From contig NZ_CP121015.1 in assembly GCF_041468085.1 (NCBI RefSeq), positions 1 through 64,000 of the forward strand: a DNA stretch of 64,000 nucleotides. Direction: 5' to 3'. Under the pieces are notes generated by a model, which worked only from the letters and a program-made list of their open reading frames with translations, did no database searches and was not told the DNA's origin. The DNA comes from Tistrella mobilis. Lineage in GTDB: Bacteria; Pseudomonadota; Alphaproteobacteria; Tistrellales; Tistrellaceae. Positions 52,118 to 58,967 of the stretch are shown here, one piece after another. Every line of letters starts with the position of its first letter. Positions within the stretch are counted from its first letter, which is position 1. The position numbers and the translations under genes are program-made.

Positions 52118-54532
52118 TCAGCCTCCCTCGTCGCCGCCGCCGGCGGGCGGCAGGGCATAGGCGATGATCGCATCCCCGGCTTTGGTGCCGAGCGAGCCAT
52201 GGCCGCCGGCCACGACCAGCAGATATTGCCGGCCGTCGGGCCCCCGATAGGACATCGGCGTCGCCTGGCCGCCGGCCGGCAGCCGGTCTTCCCAAAGCCT
52301 GCGGCCGGTCGCCATGTCGAAGGCGCGGACGTAATAATCGATGGTGCCGCTCATGAAGGCGACGCCGCCGGCGGTGATCAGCGGCCCGCCCAGATCGGGC
52401 ACGCCCATTTCGAAGGGCAGCGGCACCGGGGCGCGGTCGCGGACCGTGCCGTTCAGATGCATCCAGGCGATGTCGCCGGTGCGCAGATCCGCCGCGGCGA
52501 CATAGCCCCAGGGCGGCGCCTGGCAGGGCAGGCCCAGAACGGGGGAGAGCATCGGGCCGATATCGACCGCGAAGGGCGCGCCGAAATTCTCGTTGAGCCC
52601 GGGCTCGCCGTCGGAAACATAGCGCCGCTCGTCATCCGTGCGCCGGATCAGCCGGATGACGAAGGCGAGGTAAGAGGGGGTGGCGAAGACCACCTGACGT
52701 TCCGGATCGACCGCGACGCCGCCCCAGTTGAACACGCCGAAATTGCCCGGATAGACCAGCGTGCCCCGTTCCGAGGGCGGGGTATAGGCGCCCCGATAGT
52801 CCAGGCTGCGATAGCGGATCCGGCAGGCGAGCTGATCGAACATGGTGGCGCCCCACATGTCGGATTCGGCCAGCGGCGGCGGCCGGAACGACAGGGCGGA
52901 GGCGGGCTGGGTGGGGGCGGCGTGGTCGCCTTCGGCGGCACCCTGCGGTGCGGGTTCTTCGGTCACCGGCAGCACCGGTTCACCGGTGCGGCGGTCGAGC
53001 ACGAAGAGATCGCCCTGTTTGGTGGGCTGAACCAGCGCCGGAACGGGGCCGCCGGGCAGGTCGAGGGCGGGCATGTCCAGATCCACCAGTGTCGGCTGGG
53101 CCGGCACGTCGCGGTCCCAGAGATCGTGATGCACGGTCTGGAACACCCAGCGCACCCGGCCGCTCGCCAGATCCAGCGCGGTGACGGAAGACGAGAAGCG
53201 TTCGGCGGCCTCTGACCGCGCCCCGCCCCACTGGTCGGGCGGCTGGTTGCCGATCGGCAGATAGACCAGCCCCAGCTCTTCATCGGCGGACGCCACCGAC
53301 CAGACATTGGGCGAATTGGCGGTATAGCTGGCGCCGTCCGGCAGGGGGGCGGTCGCCTCGGGATTGCCGGTGTCGAAATTCCACACCAGCGCGCCGGTCT
53401 CGACGTCATAGGCCCTGACCACGCCCGAGGGCTCGGCCACGGACACGTTGTCGTTCACGGCACCGCCGATGATCAGCAGATCGCGGGTCACCACCGGCGG
53501 CGAGGTGGAATAATAGAAGCCCGGCTCGACATTGGGCATGCCGCGCCAGAGGTCGATCTGGCCGTTCTGGCCGAACCCGGTGCAGACCCGGCCGGTGGCC
53601 GCATCCAGCGCGATGAGCCGGGCATCGGCCGTGGGCATGAAGATCCGCCGCGTGCAAAGCGTCGCGGGATCCGCGCCCTCGCGGGCATGGTACGACACGC
53701 CCCGGCAGGTGAGGTGCTGGCGGTTGATGTTGTCGGGCACCCGGGGGTCGAAGCGCCAGCGCTCCCGGCCGGTGCCGGCATCCAGCGCGATGACGTAATT
53801 ATGCGGCGTGCACAGATAAAGCGTGTCGTCGACCTTGAGCGGCGTGACCTGATAGGTGGTCTCGACCGGATCGCCCGGCCGGCGCATATCGCCGGTGTGA
53901 TAGGTCCAGGCGACCTCCAGCCGGTCGACATTGCGGGGGGTGATCTCGCCGAGCGGGCTGTAGCGCTGACCGGCGGCGGTGCGGCCATAGGCGTGCCAAT
54001 CACCCGCAGGAACGCCTTCGCCCGCCGGGACGCCGCCGTAATCAGGTGCGAGCTCCGCCACCCGCTCCATGGCAAGCCTGCCCGAAATGCCGTGAGAGGG
54101 GGTGGCCATCGCGATCCCCGCCACCACCACCGCCAGCACCAGCGATGCCGCCAGCGGCAGACCGCCGGGGGCAAGGCTGCGCGTGCCCAGCCGCCGGGTG
54201 ATCCAGGGCATCCAGAGCCAGAGGCCCAGCACCACGATCACATCGCCGCGCGGCGCCAGCTGCCACCAGTCGAAGCCCACTTCGACCAGCGCCCAGACCA
54301 GCGTGCCGGCCATGATCGCCGCATAGACATGCAGCGCGGCCGTCCGCCGCCGGTACAGCAGCCAGGCGGTGACCAGAAAGCCCAGCCCGGCCGCGAGGTA
54401 ATACCACGACCCGCCCAACCCCACGAGCCAGCCCCCGGCGCCGATCAGCCCCAGCGCGATCAGCAGGAACAGGATCGCGGTGGCGGTGATCAGCCGGGAC
54501 CGCGTGCGTGTCTGAGGCGTCGGCTCGGCCAT
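52118..54532 (-). CDS. gcd: Membrane-bound PQQ-dependent glucose dehydrogenase
   Basis: 804 residues from ATG 54532 (GGAGGG upstream). Five N-terminal membrane helices (to about residue 145) anchor the quinone-reactive part. The periplasmic eight-blade PQQ propeller follows: DWHAYGRTAAGQRYSPLGEI, TYQVTPLKVDDTLYLCTPHN, DNINRQHLTCRGVSYH, HHDLWDRDVPAQPTLVDLD, and a C-terminal GGVAFMSGTIDYYVRAFD with GGQATPMSYRGPDGRQYLLV. Oxidises glucose or other aldoses to lactones and reduces ubiquinone. First gene of the operon. No PQQ synthesis genes in the window. Confidence 0.93.
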   Translation of the reverse strand: MAEPTPQTRTRSRLITATAILFLLIALGLIGAGGWLVGLGGSWYYLAAGLGFLVTAWLLYRRRTAALHVYAAIMAGTLVWALVEVGFDWWQLAPRGDVIVVLGLWLWMPWITRRLGTRSLAPGGLPLAASLVLAVVVAGIAMATPSHGISGRLAMERVAELAPDYGGVPAGEGVPAGDWHAYGRTAAGQRYSPLGEITPRNVDRLEVAWTYHTGDMRRPGDPVETTYQVTPLKVDDTLYLCTPHNYVIALDAGTGRERWRFDPRVPDNINRQHLTCRGVSYHAREGADPATLCTRRIFMPTADARLIALDAATGRVCTGFGQNGQIDLWRGMPNVEPGFYYSTSPPVVTRDLLIIGGAVNDNVSVAEPSGVVRAYDVETGALVWNFDTGNPEATAPLPDGASYTANSPNVWSVASADEELGLVYLPIGNQPPDQWGGARSEAAERFSSSVTALDLASGRVRWVFQTVHHDLWDRDVPAQPTLVDLDMPALDLPGGPVPALVQPTKQGDLFVLDRRTGEPVLPVTEEPAPQGAAEGDHAAPTQPASALSFRPPPLAESDMWGATMFDQLACRIRYRSLDYRGAYTPPSERGTLVYPGNFGVFNWGGVAVDPERQVVFATPSYLAFVIRLIRRTDDERRYVSDGEPGLNENFGAPFAVDIGPMLSPVLGLPCQAPPWGYVAAADLRTGDIAWMHLNGTVRDRAPVPLPFEMGVPDLGGPLITAGGVAFMSGTIDYYVRAFDMATGRRLWEDRLPAGGQATPMSYRGPDGRQYLLVVAGGHGSLGTKAGDAIIAYALPPAGGGDEGG

Positions 54533-55139
54533 GGGGTTCCCTCCGTGTCGAACTGCCGGCGCCGGATCAACGCGGGCAGGGGGCGAAGGTTCCATGTCAT
54601 GGGCCGTCAGGGGGAGGCGCACATCGCGATCTGCCGCCGCCCGATCCCGGGAGCCGCAACCAGCCTGAGCAGCGTTTCTCCGCCCCGGTTCCGCCGCGGC
54701 CGCGCGTCATGGATCCGGAGGGATGGCAGGGGGGCAGGTCAGCGCCTGTGCGCGACGGCGGGGATGACGGTGCACATGTCGCACAGGATGTCGGCCGGTG
54801 GAGATCCTGACATGAGCGCCGATCCCTGGCCCGGAGACTGTCGGTGTCATGAACAACCGCCGATGGTCCATGCACAACGCTCACCACGGCCAGCCCCGCG
54901 AAGGGCAGCTGTCAGCCCAGACGCCGAACGCCCTGAACCCGGCCCTGACCGGGCATTCCCCCTGATGGCTGACGGCACGGCTCCCGCCAGGGGATCACCG
55001 CCCGATCCTGTAGGGGCCGACCTGGATCCCGGCCTTCGCCGGGATGACGGGATTTTCTTTCAGGGACAATGGGTCGGGTCTGATTGTGCATCAGGCGGCG
55101 GGGCGACGGAAGCGAAGGCTCCCGTTGCTGGGGGGCGCG
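54533..55139. other. Intergenic region between gcd and the CRISPR array
   Basis: About 600 bp without a convincing gene. It holds the gcd promoter side, and one REP-like element at 55021-55050 (CCTGGATCCCGGCC, TTCGCCGGGATGACGG) followed by GATTTTCTTTC, which may stop transcripts coming out of the CRISPR array from the other side. Nothing else stands out. Confidence 0.5.
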
Positions 55140-56082
55140 GTTTCGGTCTGCGCGCCCGTAAGGGTGCGACCGGAAGGGACCGGCGTCTGGTCCCAGGCAC
55201 TTGGTTTCAATCCACGCACCCGCAAGGGTGCGACCGGTGTGGCATGATGCCCATTGTCAGACTCAAGAGCTTCAATCCACGCACCCGCAAGGGTGCGACG
55301 CGCGGCAGAATCCGCATCCCGTCGTCGCACGAGTGTTTCAATCCACGCACCCGCAAGGGTGCGACTCGGCCAGCGCCACCTCAGCCTCTGCCGATGCCCG
55401 TTTCAATCCACGCACCCGCAAGGGTGCGACCGCCCTCACCGGCCCCGCTTCCGCGCCGGCGCGGTTTCAATCCACGCACCCGCAAGGGTGCGACTCCAGG
55501 CCGCACCAGGCCGCCAGACGGGCCTGTGTTTCAATCCACGCACCCGCAAGGGTGCGACGTGCCGGCACCGGAAGCTGACCCGGTCGACGTCAAGTTTCAA
55601 TCCACGCACCCGCAAGGGTGCGACTGGTGAGATCAACCATTGCGCTACCTTCCGAACGGTTTCAATCCACGCACCCGCAAGGGTGCGACTCTTTAACGGC
55701 TCCGACCCTGGGGCAGCTGTACCACGGTTTCAATCCACGCACCCGCAAGGGTGCGACCCGGCCAGTTATGTGGCGCAGACGCGGGTGTTGGCGGTTTCAA
55801 TCCACGCACCCGCAAGGGTGCGACCGCTCGGGCGTCGCCAGTGCGTGGAGCGACAGCGTTTCAATCCACGCACCCGCAAGGGTGCGACGCTCCCGGGTGC
55901 CGCAAGGCACGCGCTACCGTGGGTTTCAATCCACGCACCCGCAAGGGTGCGACCGCGCAGCACTGCGGCTGACGGTGCCCGTGCTGCGTTTCAATCCACG
56001 CACCCGCAAGGGTGCGACGGGCTTGAGCAATGCTCTAGACCGGTCGCTTGCGTTTCAATCCACGCACCCGCAAGGGTGCGAC
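55140..56082 (-). CRISPR. Type I-C-like CRISPR array, 15 repeats and 14 spacers
   Basis: Repeats of 31 nt start at 55140 (degenerate), 55204, 55269 (one mismatch), 55335, 55400, 55464, 55528, 55594, 55659, 55727, 55794, 55858, 55923, 55988 and 56052. On the plus strand each begins GTTTCAATCC and contains the stem-loop CGCACCC-GCAA-GGGTGCG. Reversed, it ends in GTGGATTGAAAC, the type I-C hallmark, so the crRNA is read on the minus strand. Spacers are 33-37 nt, all different by eye. The degenerate repeat at 55140 is the leader-distal end, and the AT-rich leader is at 56083-56261. No cas genes lie on either side: gcd on the left, a SufR-like gene on the right. None of the spacers has an obvious match elsewhere in the window. 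Confidence 0.97.
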
Positions 56083-56261
56083 TCACCCCCTCTTAATAGC
56101 CTGAATCCGCAGCCGGAAAAAGGCGATCTGCGCGAACCTCCGCTGGAGGCCATGCCAAAGTATGAACAAGAATAAATCGTGAAATTTAAGTCATTGAAAA
56201 AAGCCAGAAATTTTTTCCGCGAACCTCCCGGGGTTTTTACGGGAGCTTGGGGTTCGCGGGC
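56083..56261 (-). promoter_or_regulatory. CRISPR leader
   Basis: AT-rich (AAATTTAAGTCATTGAAAAA and GAAATTTTTTCC runs), directly next to the first, perfect repeat. Its distal end is a hairpin (CCGCGAACC ... GGTTCGCGG at 56218-56259). A shortened copy is at 37957-38064. It holds the array promoter and, by analogy with other arrays, the signals for spacer insertion. Confidence 0.8.
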
Positions 56262-56522
56262 GAGGCGGGGCGGGTTCTGGGGCGGTATTGGCGGTGAGAA
56301 GATCCCGTAGAGACGCCTCGTGGTTTCTGTCCGGGTCTATGGTCGCGCAGTGCTGCACAAACCCTCTGCCGTCCGTCCGGCGTGAGGGCTGACGGTTGCC
56401 TTTTGTGGGGATGACGGATCGGCCTGCCCCACAGCCCTTGCCCCGCGCCGTCCTCTCCCTTAATTTCCAAAGACCGGCTTGGAATAACGCTTTGGCATGA
56501 TCCCGAAAGGGCGAGGACGCGG
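56262..56522. other. Intergenic region between CRISPR leader and sufR-like gene
   Basis: 260 bp with no gene, repeat or palindrome that I can support. It must hold the promoter of the sufR-like gene; AAATTTCCAAAG at 56461-56472 is an AT island close to it. Confidence 0.4.
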
Positions 56523-57200
56523 GTGACCGACCCCTTGAGAGACCCTTCCCTGAGACAGGCAACGGGCACGGCCGACCGGCTGCTGACCCTGATCAAGACC
56601 GGCGGGCCCGAGACCGCCGCGGCGCTGGGCCGTGCGCTGGGCACCACGGGGGAGAATGCCCGCCAGCAGCTGGTCAAGCTGGCGGCCGAGGGGCTGGTGG
56701 AGGCGCGGGCGGAGATCCGCGGCGTCGGCCGCCCGGCCCAGATCTGGCACCTCACCGATCGCGGCCAGGCCCGGTTTCCCGATGCCCATGCCGAGCTGAC
56801 CGTGGCCCTGATCCGCCATGTCCGCGACCTGCTCGGCGAAGAGGCGCTCGACCGGCTGATCACCGCGCGCGAGGCCGAAACCCGCGCGGCCTATGACGCG
56901 GCGCTGGCCGACGCGGCCGATCCGGAGACCCGCCTCCAGGCGCTCGCCCGCCAGCGCAGCGCCGAAGGCTATATGGCCGAGGTCCAGCCCGCCCCCGACG
57001 GCGATGGCTGGCTGCTGATCGAAAACCACTGCCCGATCTGCGCCGCCGCCACGGCCTGCCAGGGCTTCTGCCGCGCCGAACTTGCCGTCTTCCGCACGGT
57101 GCTGGGGCCGGGATGCACGGTCACGCGCGAAGATCATATCCCGGCCGGCGGGCGGCGGTGCAGCTATCGAGTGCGGGTGGTGGCGGGCACCACCCGGTGA
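56523..57200 (+). CDS. SufR-like Fe-S cluster transcriptional regulator
   Basis: 225 residues, GTG start. N-terminal winged helix-turn-helix (GGPETAAALGRALGTTGENA, RQQLVKLAAEGLVEARAEIR). The C-terminal part has Cys clusters ENHCPICAAATACQGFC, then GPGC and GGRRCSYRV, matching the Fe-S-binding region of SufR-type repressors of cluster assembly. No suf genes are next to it in the window. It is followed immediately by the leader-like sequence of the first 353-bp repeat array. Confidence 0.82.
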   Translation: MTDPLRDPSLRQATGTADRLLTLIKTGGPETAAALGRALGTTGENARQQLVKLAAEGLVEARAEIRGVGRPAQIWHLTDRGQARFPDAHAELTVALIRHVRDLLGEEALDRLITAREAETRAAYDAALADAADPETRLQALARQRSAEGYMAEVQPAPDGDGWLLIENHCPICAAATACQGFCRAELAVFRTVLGPGCTVTREDHIPAGGRRCSYRVRVVAGTTR

Positions 57201-57221
57201 GCCGCCGGAGGGAACGACCTG

Positions 57222-57368
57222 GTGGAAATGCTATCTCTCTGATAATATTCTGGAAAATCCTCCCGGAGGCGGCGTTACATAACCTGTTATGCAGATCAGT
57301 GGGAGCCGACGGAAACGGCCCCTTTCACCGGCTGCTTGACAATGGGTTGGAAGGAGGGGAGTTCGAGG
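57222..57368 (+). promoter_or_regulatory. Leader-like sequence A before repeat array 1
   Basis: 147 bp, AT-rich in its first half. It shares about two thirds of its bases with leader B (58821-58967) without gaps. Shared landmarks at identical spacing are GTGGAAATG at its start, the palindrome CATAAC-CT-GTTATG (57278-57291), CCGACGGAAAC, TTGACA (57336-57341), and TTGGAAGGAGGGGAG just before the first repeat unit. The palindrome is 78 bp from the first unit in both copies. TTGACA and the purine-rich ribosome-site-like block suggest transcription and perhaps translation into the repeats. Confidence 0.65.
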
Positions 57369-57960
57369 TCATGACCATTTGCTCCGGTCATGGAAACTCT
57401 AGTGCACCATCGCTGCTAAAAATCACCACGTTTGAGGTCATGACCATTTGCTCCGGTCATGGAAACCCCGCAACCCGGTCTCCCCGGGTTATCGGCCGCT
57501 TCATCCCTCTGGTCATCCGCATGCCGCGCCGTTGATGTCCGGCGCTGGCGCTGCCAGTCCCGGCACACCCTCCCCACCGTCATCCCGGCGAAGGCCGGGA
57601 TCCAGGTTCGTCCCCCCACAAAGAACGCTGAACGCCCTGGTCCGGCGGTGATGGCCGACATGGTGGTCCGCACGCCCGGTCGCCTGTCCATTCCCGTGGA
57701 CGCCTACCTGGATCCCGGCCTTCGCCGGGATGACGGTAGAGGGGGTGTGCAGTGGGTGGCGAGGTTTGGATCGGACATAGAGGTTTGAGGTCATGACCAT
57801 TTGCTCTGGTCATGGAAACCCCGCAACCCGGTCTCCCGGGTTGTCGGTGGATTCAGCCCTCTGACCATCCGCGCGCCGCGCCGTTGATGTCCGGCGCTGT
57901 CGCTGCCAGTCCCGGCACACCCTCCTTACCGTCATCGCGGCGAAAGGCCATCGTCAGCGC
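57369..57960 (+). repeat. Repeat array 1: partial, full and truncated 353-bp units
   Basis: Unit starts (TCATGACCATTTGCTC) at 57369 (broken after about 40 bp), 57438 (full, 353 bp) and 57791 (truncated near 57950 inside its REP element). Unit structure is given under array 2. The broken end adjoins an unrelated gene fragment, so DNA was lost or inserted here. Confidence 0.9.
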
Positions 57961-57962
57961 CC

Positions 57963-58082
57963 ATGCCGGATGGTGGTGTGCAGCCGGCCGGCTGCGATGC
58001 CGCCAGCTTCGACCGGCTGCATGAGCGGTTCCGGCGGGTGGCCGCGGAGCATGGGATCGGGTGGGAGGTGGGGGGCCTGTAA
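57963..58082 (+). pseudogene. C-terminal gene fragment
   Basis: A 39-codon frame with strongly protein-like coding (CDAASFDRLHERFRRVAAEH ending in GIGWEVGGL, TAA). It starts where repeat array 1 breaks off and has no promoter or ribosome site. It is probably the tail of a gene whose front was lost. Family not recognised. Confidence 0.4.
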
Positions 58083-58093
58083 GGGCCGGGTGG

Positions 58094-58396
58094 TCAAGGC
58101 AGCAGATAGCCGGCTTCCTTCTGGTGCCGGAAAGCCAGCACATACACGGCCGTCTCGCCCGGAACATGACGGTAGAGCGCCGCATAGCCGGAGTGACCGA
58201 ACGGGATCAGCAATTCCCGCAGATCCGAGCCGTCGGAGAACGGGCGACCGATATCCGGGTGAGAAGCCAGCGACACCAGGTATCGATCTATGGTTTGGCC
58301 TGCCCGTCGCGCAGCATCGGGCGCCTTGGCCGCCAGAAAGGCCTGGCAGCGCTGGATGCCGCGAACGGCAGTCCTGGTGACGATTACCTGTGGCAC
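58094..58396 (-). CDS. RelE/ParE family toxin
   Basis: 100 residues from GTG 58396, overlapping the antitoxin stop by 13 bp. Fold-typical pieces are QTIDRYLVSLASHPDIGRPF, LRELLIPFGHSGYAALYR and VYVLAFRHQKEAGY with the terminal Arg/His/Lys cluster. Toxins of this type block gyrase (ParE) or cleave mRNA (RelE); sequence alone does not decide. On a plasmid it would serve as a stability system. Confidence 0.85.
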   Translation of the reverse strand: MPQVIVTRTAVRGIQRCQAFLAAKAPDAARRAGQTIDRYLVSLASHPDIGRPFSDGSDLRELLIPFGHSGYAALYRHVPGETAVYVLAFRHQKEAGYLLP

Positions 58397-58656
58397 CGCG
58401 GTGCCGGCGTCTCGCCCTCGGTGCCCCAGCTGTTCAGCCAATCGCTGACTTCCTGGCCGGTCAGGTGCAGGCCGTCCGTCTGATACGCGGCCCAGGAGGC
58501 TTCGGCCTCCCGTCGGAAGTCGTCGCGGGCTTCCTCGCGTTCGACATATTGCCGGATCGCTTCAACCGTGACGGCATCGACGGAGCGACGGCGGCGGCCT
58601 GCTACCTCGTGGAGGCGCCGTTCGAGGTCGTCATCAATCTTGAGAGAGGTCGACAT
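58384..58656 (-). CDS. Ribbon-helix-helix antitoxin
   Basis: 90 residues from ATG 58656. N-terminal ribbon-helix-helix (STSLKIDDDLERRLHEVAGR, VDAVTVEAIRQYVEREEA), then a toxin-binding helix (FRREAEASWAAYQTDGLHLT). Gene order antitoxin-toxin with overlap is the standard type II layout. It represses the pair. Leader B begins 165 bp upstream of its start on the other strand. Confidence 0.85.
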   Translation of the reverse strand: MSTSLKIDDDLERRLHEVAGRRRRSVDAVTVEAIRQYVEREEARDDFRREAEASWAAYQTDGLHLTGQEVSDWLNSWGTEGETPAPRCHR

Positions 58657-58820
58657 GACACTCACCTTCCGGAACGATCCCTTGATAATTTAGGCCCCTG
58701 TGGGACGGGAATCCAGCCTCTTCGCCTGCTGCCGGCGGTCCCGGCGCCGTCGCTGAACGGGCGGATGCCTTTCGGCTGTGCCGCGGCGGATGGGGCGCGT
58801 GAACGGATGGAGATCGCCCA

Positions 58821-58967
58821 GTGGAAATGTTATACTATTGATATTATTATTGAAAATACCGATAAGAATTGGAGCGCATAACCTGTTATGTAAATGAGCG
58901 CGACCCGACGGAAACCGTGCTTTTCGGAGGTCTCTTGACAAGGGTTTGGAAGGAGGGGAGTTTGAAG
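58821..58967 (+). promoter_or_regulatory. Leader-like sequence B before repeat array 2
   Basis: Gap-free homologue of leader A. More AT-rich in the first half (TATTGATATTATTATTGAAA). Palindrome CATAAC-CT-GTTATG at 58877-58890, TTGACA at 58935-58940, AGGAGGGGAG at 58951-58960, first repeat unit at 58968. ATG 58970 of the unit lies ten bases after this ribosome-site-like block. Confidence 0.65.

Noticed and set aside
55171-56051. Self-targeting spacers matching other parts of the window
   Set aside because: Reading the 14 spacers against the window by eye gave no match longer than chance; a proper search is needed to exclude it.
55254-56175. Open frames across 55.2-56.2 kb encoding repeats such as FNPRTRKGAT and FQSTHPQGCD
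   Set aside because: These are translations of CRISPR repeats and spacers, not proteins.
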